A stretch of 64,000 nucleotides of DNA from Brachionus manjavacas (taxonomy: Eukaryota > Rotifera > Eurotatoria > Ploima > Brachionidae), in the NCBI GenBank assembly GCA_019054805.1, contig JAHQIY010000022.1, positions 744,001 to 808,000 of the forward strand. The letters are read 5' to 3'. This document shows positions 21,400-32,448 of this stretch, piece after piece (position 1 is the first letter of the stretch; every line of letters starts with the position of its first letter). The translations under genes and the position numbers were made by a program. The notes below the pieces were generated by a model. That model had not been told where the DNA came from and did no database searches. It saw only the letters and a list, made by a program, of their open reading frames with translations.

Positions 21400-23610
21400 A
21401 TGTCGATTCCTAAATGTAAATTTGGGGCTGCAAATCATTGATCTATTCGAGATCTTAAATGCAAGTACAATACGAAGAACCGAAATTCCGGATTCAATTT
21501 ACCGATTACAAATATTGCACCCAAGGACAGTAGTAGTATTACAAAGGAAACTTAATTAAAAGAGTTCAACTCATTAAAGAATGGTCTATTGCATAAAAAA
21601 CCATGGGTACTTGATGAAATTCAAAAGTATCATACCAGTGTAAGAGAATATGAAACTTTTTATTGTACTAATTGTTCTGAACTTTGGCCAACAATATTAG
21701 CAAAATGTGAGACAGTCATTCTTATAATAACAAAGTTACTTCTCACAATGACATGAATCCTAATCACCACTTATTAACCGATGATGTGAAAAATTGCTCA
21801 TATAATTTAACTATGGTTGAGGAAATGTTAATTTCACCAATCTTGCCTGTAATGAGTTTGAATCGTCTAACTGATAGTCAAATATTTACCAAAGGATATG
21901 TGATCAATTTTAAGCAGGTCATTTCAAAAATTGTTACAACTTTGCCTAGACTGATAAACGAACTCCCTAAATTGGTTATTAAAAAACCTGGTTTCAAAAA
22001 CAATTCCAAAGAATTTAAAGTAAACAAAAACCGCGTAGCAATTTTCATTACGAAGATGCTACAGATAGTCACTTTTTTATTCAACCGGAAGAAGAAAAAG
22101 TCTTACAATTTGATAAAATTAAGCATAAGCTTAATTGGCCTAGCATATTAACAGCCTCTATAAACGAATTTGAATTCGATGGCTTATGTTCACTTGTATT
22201 TCCAAAACTATTTTCGTTTGGATCCGGCGATCCAACAAAACAATCTCGCATAGAAATGGTGTCTGAAACATTAGCAGTTCAACATTTATTTAGCAAAAGT
22301 CAACCCGAAAACAAAATAACTATTATCCTTTTGCAGAGCACCCATGATTTAAATTTTGGATGAATGATCGAATTAGTCGTCATCGTACACTTGACCAAAC
22401 AAAAGTTTACTTGAAGCAGAACCCCGGTGACGCAAATTGACTAAAAATGAATTAAAAAAAATGCTAAACGATGGCTCTGTTAATGTTAAAAAAATATATT
22501 TAAAAAAAATTAATTTAAAAAAATTAGCCGAACAACTTCTAAGAAAACTGACACCATACTCGGCAGTTATTGCTGGAAGCAATGCTTACTGGGACCAAAG
22601 AAGAATAGAATTAGAGAGTACATTTGAACAAAAAAAGCTAGCTTCTGTATTTTTTACCTTCTCATATGCTGACAACCACTGGAAGATCTTCACCGCTTAT
22701 TGCCAGGAGTATTTCTAATGAAGCTAAGAGACGTTATTTAAAAGTTGTCAATAACCCTCACTTGGTTGATTGGTTTTTCGGGATCAGAATAAATGAGTTT
22801 TAAATAGTCGTTTTTGACGGAATATTAGATTGTGAATGGCGATGGAACCGTTATGAATGGCAAGCCAGATCATCTTTTCATGCGCATGGTGCCGCTAGAT
22901 TTAAGAATGATCCTGGTCTGACCGAACCTACCAAATAAGTATACGTCGGGAGACTAGCCAAAAAAGTATGAGTGGCCCACTTTGTTGAAGTTCATTACAA
23001 TATGTCACCCAAACACTTGATATAAACTCAAGACAAAAACAATTCAGCAAAAAAAGTAATAAAGAACAATTAATTGTCAAAAAATCGATGCTAGATTATT
23101 TTACTGAAAGAAAAAAATTAACAATTAACTTGGACACAATTAATAATTTTGTAGACTTCTGCTAAAATATCAATTATCACAAAATAAGCTAGTTCAACGT
23201 AAAAATAAGGATAAAACTATCATTATCACAACCCACAGAATACGGTTTAACCCTTTGGATATGCAAAATCATAAAAAATTTTGTTACTATCAAATTATTA
23301 AGTACAGTTCTTGGGACATCGAAAATTTGTATGAAATTAATAATTTTGATACCGCAATTGAAAGATTCGAAAATTTTATTAAATATGCACCAGATAGAGT
23401 TATTTACAGTCTAACGTTTTGCAATGAATTCCTAAAAGAATTAAAACGACTTATAGAAGAATTCGATCCAGAACCAGAATATCAAATGTTGCCTCCTGAA
23501 TTCACCGAACTCTCCGAATAAATTCCAATATCCGAAATAGTTGAACAAATTTCACCCATTGCTGATTTATGATTGGTAACAAAGAAAAAATGTTTATTCT
23601 AAAGCGGGTT
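21400..23610 (+). pseudogene. Helitron 1 N-terminal and Rep (HUH) region
   Basis: Readable pieces in order: YETFYCTNCSELW (N-terminal cysteine pair), the LTDSQIFTKGYVINFKQ and TLPRLINELPKLVIKKPGF block typical of the Helitron N-terminal region (DUF6570-like), GLCSLVFPKLFSFGSGDP, then GSNAYWDQRRIELE and FFTFSYADNHW, and the HUH-endonuclease motif in [20 protein letters not shown]. The last open piece (23255-23521) covers IIKYSSWDIENLYE. Many stops and shifts separate them. In intact elements the HUH motif and nearby tyrosines cut and join DNA strands during rolling-circle transposition. Confidence 0.7.
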
Positions 23611-23857
23611 TAGATCGAATGGTAAATTGGATTGAAATCCAAAAAGCAAAAAGTAAAGAGTTAAATGAAACGAAATGTCCAATTGTACATAAGGAAAGTT
23701 TAAACAAAAGGTAGCGTTTATTTTCACACATTTTATGGATAAATAAACAAAAATTGATACACACAAAAAGTGGATGTGGATTTGAAATTTTTTTATTTAT
23801 TTAGACACAAGTTATATTAAAAAATAAAAAAAAATAAGATTAACAAATTTAGATTAA

Positions 23858-25150
23858 TTAATTAGAGTTACAATTAGCACAAAGCCATTTTTTAATCTTA
23901 GGAGCATAAGCTTTTTTAACACATTTTAAATGAAAATAATTATTACAAGAACCACAAACGATAAACTTAGAGTCGCAAGATAAAGAACAAGAGTTGCAAG
24001 AATTTAATTGACCATGTGATCTTAATGCTGATAATGTATTTTGCAACATTAAGAGAGCATCACTAGTGAAGAAACTTGAAACTAAAGAAGATATTTCATT
24101 ATTTTCATTCACAAAAGCACAACTAAGTACACTAGGATTAATTTTCGAAGGTATTACTTGTATATGCTCTTCATCGACGACACGCTCTTTTGAAATGAAA
24201 CTATCTACACTTGGCTTGAATTCATCGAGTAGAATTTGAGTAAAAAATTCTTTTAACTCGCTGTCGTCATTTAATTTGATTGATTTTGACCGTTGTATTG
24301 TAATTGTGTTTGCTTTGGCTTTTCGTTTACGTTCCTTCAAAGTAGGAGCTCCTCGTTTTGGCACATCTTTTGCTAATTCAATCGATGCTAAACTTATTTT
24401 TTCGACATTTTCATCTAAAATCTCCGTTTCTATATCGACTGATTTAGGTTCATCAATTGAAATTGGCTCATCGATCGATTTGTCATCATTGATCTCGATC
24501 GCATTATAAGTTGAAATATCATCTGGAGTAACTTTATCTTCGACATTTGAGCTTTCAATCGGCTTGAGTGTAAAGTTGATGTTTTTTTCCCACATTTCTT
24601 TAATCATTAAGAGCTGTTCCATGCGATCATGAAAAACGTCCTCTGAATCTCCAGACACAAGTTGAGCAATTTCATTCATTATCCGTTTACATTCATTGAA
24701 TCGTGAATTCGAATCAGATTTGGATGACTTTGGTTTATAGGGATTAGGCTTTGAGACAATACTATTTATATTGACATATGATAAACACTCGACTTGATCA
24801 TCCAATACTTGAAATTGTGCGTTATCAAATTTTCGATTTAACCATCGTTGATGAACCATATCTCGCGTAATTATGGTTAAATTGTGATGTTTGCGTATAT
24901 ATAAAATATGACGACATGGGAATAAACTACAAGTAAAATCGAAACAGTTGCACGATGGCTTATCACTATTATAATCAGATACGATCGAACTGTTTTTGTC
25001 AGAAGATAGTGTAACATTTTCACCATCATATTCGATTTTATATGTTATTTTGCTTGTCAAACCATAGGAATCGTTAACAATTTGTGCTGCGTACGGTGTG
25101 AAAAGTTTGTAAATTACGTCAGCTTGTTTCCCAAATTTATTATTTAAATA
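23858..25150 (-). CDS. MULE 1 C-terminal part: SWIM zinc finger and PHD finger
   Basis: About 430 codons. Near its N-terminus is a SWIM zinc finger, SCNCFDFTCSLFPCRHILYI (C-x-C...C-x-H), the module that follows the core in many MULE transposases. Then comes a long acidic and Ser-rich linker with a basic patch (KERKRKAKAN). At the extreme C-terminus is a PHD-type C4HC3 cluster: CNSCSLSC, CGSC, YFHLKCV, WLCANC. PHD fingers read histone H3 tails in chromatin proteins; here it could steer insertion, which is inference. The protein is complete at its stop (23858). Confidence 0.7.
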   Translation of the reverse strand, partial: YLNNKFGKQADVIYKLFTPYAAQIVNDSYGLTSKITYKIEYDGENVTLSSDKNSSIVSDYNSDKPSCNCFDFTCSLFPCRHILYIRKHHNLTIITRDMVHQRWLNRKFDNAQFQVLDDQVECLSYVNINSIVSKPNPYKPKSSKSDSNSRFNECKRIMNEIAQLVSGDSEDVFHDRMEQLLMIKEMWEKNINFTLKPIESSNVEDKVTPDDISTYNAIEINDDKSIDEPISIDEPKSVDIETEILDENVEKISLASIELAKDVPKRGAPTLKERKRKAKANTITIQRSKSIKLNDDSELKEFFTQILLDEFKPSVDSFISKERVVDEEHIQVIPSKINPSVLSCAFVNENNEISSLVSSFFTSDALLMLQNTLSALRSHGQLNSCNSCSLSCDSKFIVCGSCNNYFHLKCVKKAYAPKIKKWLCANCNSN

Positions 25151-25163
25151 TATGGAACAGCTC

Positions 25164-26132
25164 TTAATTCCAATTAATTAATTGAGTATCCTTTTGGCTA
25201 CTGCGATCGATTATAATTTTGGTACGCTGGTTAAAATCGTTGAATGAATATTTTGTACGTAAATAGTCGTCCAATTTGAAAATGCCAAGTAAACACTTGT
25301 CTAAAGTTGTTTTCGACTTGATAAAACTTTTAAGGAGACCATTGAGTGTTTCGACCGAGTTATTTGTATCATTATCGAGCGTTATTTTACCAAGTCTCTT
25401 GTATTTCACCCACATATCAAGTTGTTCTTCTTTTAACCAGTTGTTTTCGAGATATGTCTTGTCACGCCAATCAATTGCTTTTAATAAATCATTATAAGAT
25501 TCTTGAAAGCTGATCTCAGTCTCGCAGTTTAACAAAGCTGTAAGGATGGGTTCTAACTCTTTGTTCTTGATTGATCGACGAAATATTTGTATACAATGAA
25601 ACTTGCAGTAAAATATGTCGGCATCCGGTAAATACTTGGTTAACACGTTCCACTCGGTTAAATCTTTGTCAATCATAATAGTCCGAGTTTGTTTAATTTC
25701 GTTTAGCTGTCTAAATATGTCAATAAATCGATCGAGTAAAAGTTGTCTTTCGTATGCTACTATTGCAAACGCTACGATTTGAGAGTTACCATTGCAGTCA
25801 CGAACAACTATTAAATAAACTGGGTAGTTGTTGTGATTCAAACTATATGTACCATCAATAAAAAGTATCTCTCCATATTGTGCGTATAACTGTTTCATTT
25901 GTATACTTTGATAATACACCATTAACAATGTTTTCGCGTTAACTTTATCGTATACGAGTTTGAAGTTGTTGTGGTTATCTATTTTGATTCTTTCGTTCAT
26001 CACGTTTTCGAAAGCTTTTAACGGGTGATCGTCCTTGGTTATATTTTTTTTTGATAATTTATTCCGAACGTTCCACATGTCACGAGTTTTTAGCCATTTG
26101 TTCGTCTTTTGACTCATTGTCATAGCTATCAT
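25164..26132 (-). CDS. MULE 1 transposase catalytic core
   Basis: 322 codons containing the MULE DDE core: first Asp in GEILFIDGTYSLNHN, second Asp in TRTIMIDKDLTEWNVL, the C..H motif in FYCKFHCIQIFRRS, and the Glu in NNSVETLNGLLKSF. It resembles the transposase of animal ZSWIM-type MULE families. The frame continues upstream through one stop and is lost downstream at a TTAATTAATT run at about 25.17 kb, where a short duplication would explain the shift into the SWIM-PHD frame. Confidence 0.8.
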   Translation of the reverse strand: MIAMTMSQKTNKWLKTRDMWNVRNKLSKKNITKDDHPLKAFENVMNERIKIDNHNNFKLVYDKVNAKTLLMVYYQSIQMKQLYAQYGEILFIDGTYSLNHNNYPVYLIVVRDCNGNSQIVAFAIVAYERQLLLDRFIDIFRQLNEIKQTRTIMIDKDLTEWNVLTKYLPDADIFYCKFHCIQIFRRSIKNKELEPILTALLNCETEISFQESYNDLLKAIDWRDKTYLENNWLKEEQLDMWVKYKRLGKITLDNDTNNSVETLNGLLKSFIKSKTTLDKCLLGIFKLDDYLRTKYSFNDFNQRTKIIIDRSSQKDTQLINWN

Positions 26133-26150
26133 CTTTGCATCCCCTCCTGT

Positions 26151-26609
26151 TTAAAAATGTTCGTAAATTTCTCGCTCTTCTTCTTCTGTTAAACGTCTAT
26201 TGCTTGGATGCTTCGCATAGTCTTCTTGATTGAGCCTGTGAGCTTCTTCGAGTCGTTTTGTCTCTTTATTTATACGTTGATGTTTTAAATCGCACTTTGT
26301 TATTTCGTATTTGTCTTTGTGTCGACCTGATATGACGTAGTTTACTCTGATTTCAGTCAAACAATTGCATGGCGCTACATAGCCTTGAATCGGCCTTGTT
26401 CCTTTCGATTTGGTTGTTATGTCTTTTTCGTCACGATGGTAAACGCATTTCAAATGAACAAACTTGTATTGAGTACCATTTTCTTCGTCAATTTTTTTGC
26501 TGTTAAATTTTTTCCATATTGAATATGATTGCTTTGAGTAATCGTTCAATAGCTCGATAAAGTCGTCGAAAGAATCGAAAACTCTTCCAATGTAAAATTC
26601 GTTTTCCAT
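26151..26609 (-). CDS. MULE 1 N-terminal DNA-binding domain (FLYWCH/FAR1-like)
   Basis: 152 codons from the ATG at 26609. The fold signature is a WRKY-GCM1/FLYWCH-type zinc module: FVHLKCVYHRDEKD, then APCNCLTEIRVNYVISGRHK and a His pair region (ITKCDLKHQRI). In MULE transposases this N-terminal module binds the element ends. The ORF stops at a TAA (EIYEHF*) that is in frame with the transposase ORF 18 nt further on, so the two are one protein interrupted by a single nonsense codon. Confidence 0.65.
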   Translation of the reverse strand: MENEFYIGRVFDSFDDFIELLNDYSKQSYSIWKKFNSKKIDEENGTQYKFVHLKCVYHRDEKDITTKSKGTRPIQGYVAPCNCLTEIRVNYVISGRHKDKYEITKCDLKHQRINKETKRLEEAHRLNQEDYAKHPSNRRLTEEEEREIYEHF

Positions 26610-26859
26610 TTTGATTTAAGAATGATGATAGATAAGGAGCCATTTCTTATATTTTATATGTTCTTATTCAAGCTTATTCCTAATTAATTGATTTGATGAG
26701 CTTCAATTATATTTTTTTGATGGATTTCAATGTAAAGAATAAACAAAAAAATATTGTCAATTTGTGGCTAAATAACTAATTATTTTATATACACAAGAAA
26801 ATTTTTTTGTTTATTTACAGGTAAATTGTGTGCGATAAAACAAGATATTTATCCACAAT

Positions 26860-28192
26860 TTGTGTTTAAATAAATTCACTCTAAACAAAATGCAAAGATT
26901 TGCTTTTTACATAATGGAAAACTTTTTTAACAATAACAAGCAATTGTTAATGATTTTAATTGGGACAGCTGGAACTGGCAAATCTTTTACCATTTTCGCT
27001 TTCAACTTTTTTGGACAAGACTTTAAGACGTTGTGGACCTACAGCCTAAGCTGCTTATATAATACGTGGTGAAACAATTCATAGTTTGTTTAGCATTCAA
27101 GTTGATAATGAAACACAAAATATTTCAAGCGATAAACTTAGTCTCTTACAAGAAGAATTAATAATTAATGAGTTTATATAATTGATGAGTTTTCTATTGA
27201 TGATTTTAGTTGGAGACCCAGGCCAACTCCTACCTGTTTGTGGAGCTCCTCTTTATTTTAATAAATCCAACAAACCAAATAACTTAGATGGCTTTAAGGC
27301 ATACAGCCAATTCAAAATAGTAGTTAAATTAAAACAAGTGGAAAGACAAAAGACCAGTAATGATATAAGACAACAAAAATTTATAGAACTATTACCTAGG
27401 AGTAGAAACGGAGAAAATCCAGTAGAAGATTGGAAGCTACTATTAGAAAATTCTGTTAGTCCAACGAACATTCAGAAATTTTCTGATGCAACTTGGATGT
27501 TTTTGGAAAATGATAAAGTGGATACATATAACAATCAAAAATTATGTGAATTAAATAAGCCTATAATGTATGTTCAATCTAAAAACAGCACAATATAAAC
27601 TAAACGACTTCCGTCTGATCAGTGCAATGGTTTGTCGAATCAGCTATACATTTCAATTAATTCTCAAATTATATTAACATCTAACTTATGGACCTCAAAA
27701 AGCTTGGTCTACAGTGCTAATGGAATAATAAAAAACATAATCATGTTAGATGATTTTGTACATGGTGATATACCAAAGGCTGTGTTAATTGAAATACCAG
27801 ATTATACTGGACGGCAATTTTTTTCTAATCAAGATAGAAAAAATATAATCCCAATTAATCCAATAACAGCATTTTGTAAATCTGGAAAGGGTACCCGTGA
27901 ACAGCTCCCAGTTAGACTAGGTTATGCTATGACCATCCACAAATCGCAAGGACAAACCCTTAAGACTGCTGTAATAGATTTGGGAAAATCGGAAAAATCA
28001 CTAGGACTAACTTTTGTTATATTGTCTAGGTTAAAAAATGTCAACGATTTTATTTTTGTACCTTTTCCGTTTGATCGTTTAACTCGGATTAAAAATAGTG
28101 CTAACTTGATTCCAAGATTAAACGTAGAAACAAGATTAAACCAATTAATAGAGAGTACATTACAAAAATTCAAATTTTTATTAAAAAAATAA
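26860..28192 (+). pseudogene. Helitron 1 helicase (Pif1-like)
   Basis: Pieces in order: LNKMQRFAFYIMENF, Walker A in ILIGTAGTGKSFTIF, a degraded Walker B region near 27,165-27,200, LVGDPGQLLPVCGAPLYF (Pif1 signature GDPxQLPPV), VKLKQVERQ, and the C-terminal helicase motif GYAMTIHKSQGQTLKTAVID. Stops at about 27,070, 27,180 and 27,597 split it into three frames. The family unwinds DNA during rolling-circle transposition. The last ORF (27632-28192) is intact over 186 codons. Confidence 0.75.
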
Positions 28193-28329
28193 AGATTTTT
28201 TTTTTATCAAAGAACAGACACATTTATTATTAAAAATCAATAAAATCTCAAAAACTAATTTTTTGCACATACAAAAATATCTTTTAACGTTTCGTTACTC
28301 GCAAATCAAAAGCTCTGCTTCACTTTACT

Positions 28330-29087
28330 AAATTTTCAAGTCGACGATATACCAAAATTATATGGTAACCATAGAGATAAAGTAGATGGATGGATATACC
28401 TAGTAGAAACTGAGGCTAGGACCAAAGGAATTGTTAGAAGTAGGCTAATAGATTGCGTTACAAAACTCCAAAGAGGAAACGCCATACTAATGCTTAAAAA
28501 CATGCAAAAAAGAGATGAATCAGTTACGTGGGAAAAATTTAAAAATCAATTATAAGCAACTCTAAAACCAGCTGATGTTCAGAGAGGGCTAAGATCTGAA
28601 CTAAAATGTATTAAATTAACGACAAACTTTGAGGACATCATAATGAAAATCCAGACAATTGCAAACAAAATTAATAATATAGATGAGTTCGAATAAGTCT
28701 GGTTCTTTCTTGAAGCCCTTTTTGACACAAGAGTTAGGGCCGAGTTGGAGAGTAAAAATGTAGAAACGCTAAATGATGCAATCCGGCATGCAAGAGTTTT
28801 TACAAAAGGATTGAGCAATTTTAGCAAACTGACGGTTGTCAACTATTCAAGACAAAAAAATCTTAATAATAAGGATTCTTTTATGAAGCCATCCATAAAT
28901 GGAAAAGAAAACGTATAAAAATTTAGAGGTCAGAAATATGACCACAATGGAAAAGAAAAATTTTAGAAGCCAGAATGAGCTGAAGAAAAACTTAATATGC
29001 TTCGGATGCAAAAAACCAGGTCATAAAATTGTAAAATGTAAGCTAAATAACAATAATAATAGTAATAGAAAATTTCGGCGTCACTAG
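28330..29087 (+). pseudogene. LTR-retrotransposon gag remnant
   Basis: Frames with stops give GWIYLVETEARTKG, ESVTWEKFKNQL, VQRGLRSELKCIKL, FFLEALFDTRVRAELES and a zinc knuckle CFGCKKPGHKIVKC (C-x2-C-x4-H-x4-C), the order of a Ty3-type gag capsid followed by nucleocapsid. No protease, reverse transcriptase, integrase or LTR follows: the element is cut off at about 29,087 and a Helitron fragment on the other strand begins at once. Present only as a broken piece. Confidence 0.65.
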
Positions 29088-29089
29088 AA

Positions 29090-30350
29090 TTAAAATAATT
29101 AGTTCTAGTAATAATCTCTTTATTTCGTTTAACGACTCTATCGTTTTTTCGGTCAAAATAAACATTTTCGCTTTGTGATTTTGGTATCGTAGTTTTAGAA
29201 TTTTTAACGAATATTTCATATTTACGGAAATAGTCGAATATAGTAATTGAATCGAAAGATGAATGATAAGACTTTGAAGATAATGATCATAAACTGAATC
29301 TTTAAAAATGTCATCATCATCATCATCCATTTAAACTAGCTCATGCTTTCTTTTTAAAAATTTGAATTCCTCGTTTGGGAAACACGTAAGCACAAATTAT
29401 ACTTTCATATTTGACTGAACAAAATGGTGACCCATTATGTAAGCTGATGCTTCAACTGAACTAACCGTTCTAAGCTGGAAGTATTTTTGAATTTCGTTTG
29501 TTTCGTTGTCTAACATCTTGGCTGAAAACGTCGGCTCAATTTTGGATATGTACTTGATGAGATATTGTTCGATTCCTCGTTTGGTTACGTATTGAACATT
29601 AATATGCCCATCTCAAAGCATAAGAAGATCAGGCTTATACGGTACGATTTGCTGATCTTGTTTTTTCATACGTTTATAAAAATATCTGCTTCCGTCTTCG
29701 GATATGTGATCTAATATCAAATTTCAAATGGAAATCCATATTTTCAGTCTTTGAAAATTTATTTTATATTTTTAAAACCTTATGTAACTGGTACTTTATA
29801 ACAAACTGTTTAAGCTTTTGAATGTAAGAATCGTTTTCTGTAGGTAAATCTGCTCTAATTAAATTTTTGCTGTCATTTTTGGGCCACAGAAGCATATGTG
29901 CATGAAGAGATCCACGATTTTGACACTCTTTTCTACACCAATGATGAGTGACTTCTTCAAAGATACCTGTATGAAGAAATTTCTAAATTTTAAATTCTAT
30001 CAATTTTAATTTTTAAAATTAGCCTCTCTTTGTTCGCATCATACTGAACACAAAAGACTTTATTTGTTTTAATGTTTTCAACGAATTGTAAACTTTTTCT
30101 TTCGTCAACGTTTATAATTAAACCATTTTCGTCAGGGTTGTTTAGAATCATTTCAATCAATTGTCTTCGTTTAATATGATGCCAGAATTTGTTTCAGGAA
30201 AACCATTAAAAACATTATTAGCCAGAGAATAACGATCAAGCCTCTCAAACGCACTCAGAAAGTTTTTAGCTTTTAGAAATCGCGCTATTTATTTTAGAAA
30301 TATCGTTTTAATTGAATAAATGCATTTGTTTTTCGACAAAGTCTAACTAA
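29090..30350 (-). pseudogene. Second Helitron fragment: Rep (HUH) domain
   Basis: On the minus strand: VDERKSLQFVENIKTNKVF, then HHWCRKECQNRGSLHAHMLL with the HUH box (HAH), a probable 60-nt intron, HINVQYVTKRGIEQYLIKYI with the catalytic-Tyr helix, and FRKYEIFVKN with VVKRNKEIITR as in the linker to the helicase. A stop after PDLLML and a shift near 29.27 kb are visible. It is cut off before the helicase at 29,090 by the gag remnant. The HUH context (RGSLHAH) is better kept than in Helitron 1, so it is a different copy or family. Confidence 0.7.
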
Positions 30351-30797
30351 TTTAATTAATTTAGTAAAATAGATGAGAAATATAATGTAAAGCAACTAAT
30401 GTTTATTTTCTGATTAAAAAATTATTTAGCCAAATCTCAGTGCCTTAAGATTTTATTGAAAAATTATATAGAAACAAATGGAGCGAAGGTCGTTTCCTAT
30501 ACTTAAAAGTTCCATTTTTCATTAAAAGGAATGTCTTAGGTTAATAATACAGGAAAAAATAGTAGATAAAAAGGTCATAAAAAGGTTAGAGGTTTAAAAA
30601 CTTCAAAAAAAATTGATTAAAAATTATTAAATTTTTATTTGTTTATATTTAAAAAAATAAAAAATGGAATCAGTTTTTTTTTAATTATAAAAGAATAATT
30701 AAAAATAATTGAATAATTTATTTGAACAATTTTTTGCTAAATTTATCTTTTGCTGCTATTTTTTTTTTTTTTTTTCGGTAAATTTTCTGGTAAAATT

Positions 30798-31242
30798 TCA
30801 TTTATTGTCTCGTCCAAAATCCCATTTAGTCTTTTTTTCATTTGCCTTATGCATTCTTTCAACACGTCGCGGATCTACCTTTTTCAGCAACTCATTGTAA
30901 TGAGTCAGTAAATTTAGATAGTTTCTGAATATTCGAGTGTCCATATTAATAAGCTCATTCAACTGTAAATGAAAATAGAGTTTAATAATAAAAAAAACAT
31001 GTAAAAGTGAATACCGTTCTGTTTTGAAAATTTTCAAAGGCATAATCAACTAACTTGGCCCTCATTTCGTTAATTCTAGATCGCTCTTCTGAGGAATTTT
31101 TCAAAATTTTTTCTTCGGTTTCGAAAATGCTTTTAGAACGCATCATAAATTCATGAAGTTCATTGTTGTTAATACCTGTTTGGGGTATTTTTAGTAAATT
31201 TTCCGAAATTATTATTTGTTTCTTCAGATGTAGCCATTTATT
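30798..31242 (-). CDS. Small spliced gene of unknown function, about 115 aa
   Basis: The last exon (about 30966-30798) is joined to the upstream frame by a clean intron (AACG|GTATTC to TTTACAG, about 51 nt). The combined frame reads SSEERSRINEMRAKLVDYAF, then LNELINMDTRIFRNYLNLL and VDPRRVERMHKANEKKTK, ending KWDFGRDNK. Two 5' models exist: an ATG at about 31,242 (MATSEETNNN) followed by a 46-nt intron with a CAG|GTATTA donor, or direct read-through from an earlier exon. It is helical and charged, with no membrane segment. I do not recognise the family. Regular codon use and splice sites argue for a real host gene in a transposon-rich stretch. Confidence 0.5.
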
Positions 31243-31259
31243 TAAATAAAAACAATCAA

Positions 31260-32440
31260 GTAAAAAAAATTGGTGCGCAAATGATCAAATTTATTAGAAA
31301 GTAGAAATGTTTTAAATTGAGAGCATTTTTAAAAAAAAAGAACAATGTAAAAAAAAAAGTTAATGAAATCTAAACTTCTCGTATACCCATCTTTTAACAT
31401 TGCTAAAAAATTAAGAATTCAAATTAATAGGAAAACGAAATATTAATTTTATATTGTTGTAGTGAAAAAAACCGAAATTTTGACATTTTTTAAAAATTAT
31501 TTGTTTTTTTTTTTGTTTTTTATGTTTAGAGAAAAAGAAAAAAATTATGTAAGGTTAATTATGATAATTTTTTTTACCTTTTTTAGTAAATTATGGTAAA
31601 TATTGGTAAATTTTAATTAAAAATAGTAAAAATACAGAAATATATTGTTATTTTGAAATTTTTTATTTTAAAAAGTTTGACAATGAAAGTAATTAATTCT
31701 TTTTTGAATGCTCAGGCTAAAATACAAATGGATTAAAGAGTTTTAATTTTATTTTTTTGGCGCATTTCGCAATTTTAATTGAATTCGCAGCCTTTTCCCA
31801 AGCTTCTTTAAAGCTCGCGGTTTTTGGAACATACTTTAATAGCTCATCTTATTTTACAAAAATTTTCAATAGAATAAAAAATAACTTCAAATAATTTTTC
31901 TACTCTTAATTTCTAATATTTGGCTCGGATATTTTGATTAGTAATATGCCAGCGTTTGATTAGCGTCAGCATATAACCTCCTTACGAGTTCAAATCTCAA
32001 AAAATTTGTTAACTCTTTAATATTAACTTTTTAATTAAAAAAAAAACATTGATTTAATAATTTTCCATTTATTTATAGAAAATTTACCTATTGATTCATT
32101 ATTAACAACCGTTTCTAATTTTTTCGTACATTGTAGAGAAAATTCAATTGTTGACCTTCACAAAAAACTTTTTTATATTTGATTTCAGTTCTCTCGCCGC
32201 TTAAAATACCCTTATCTCCTTTTGATCTTCGTTTAACTTCAAAATAATTGAATTTAACCTAAATAAATTCTCGTTCAATAAAGATATAGCTTTTTCAACT
32301 GTATTAAAACCCAGGCCGTTGGTTTCTCTTAATTTACCAGTCTATAAAATAAAGAATGTATTAACTCAACGATAAAATTAAATTATGAATAACTTTGATA
32401 GTAAAAATCTTAAATTAAAAAATTAAATTTTTAAGATTAA
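31260..32440. other. Mostly non-coding, degraded transposon sequence likely
   Basis: A/T-rich sequence with short minus-strand readable patches such as KTASFKEAWEKAANSIKIAK at about 31,750-31,830. No full gene. A tRNA-like B-box match (GAGTTCAAATCTC) at about 31,988-32,000 lacks a foldable cloverleaf. Confidence 0.35.
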
Positions 32441-32448
32441 TAAAATTT

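Larger units (their letters stand above)
23725..26866 (-). mobile_element. MULE with short terminal inverted repeats, nested in Helitron 1
   Basis: Left end 23725-23766 (with ACACATTTTATGGATAAATA) and right end 26827-26865 (reverse complement begins ACACAAATTGTGGATAAATA) are imperfect inverted repeats of about 40 nt. Between them on the minus strand lie an N-terminal zinc-finger ORF, the transposase, and a SWIM-PHD C-terminal part. Only two lesions are visible (one TAA, one 4-bp-type frame slip), so this copy is much younger than the Helitron around it. A clear 9-11-bp target duplication was not found. Confidence 0.7.
21300..28192 (+). mobile_element. Decayed Helitron, split by a MULE insertion
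   Basis: Rolling-circle transposon remnant in two parts: the N-terminal and Rep part at 21.3-23.7 kb and the Pif1-type helicase at 26.86-28.19 kb. The inserted MULE occupies about 23.72-26.87 kb on the other strand. Order and motifs follow RepHel proteins. I could not identify the 3' hairpin and CTRR end, nor the 5' TC end. Confidence 0.75.

Noticed and set aside
31920-32005. tRNA gene or SINE suggested by a B-box-like GAGTTCAAATCTC
   Set aside because: T-arm pairing fails at two of five positions and no acceptor stem or anticodon arm can be built.
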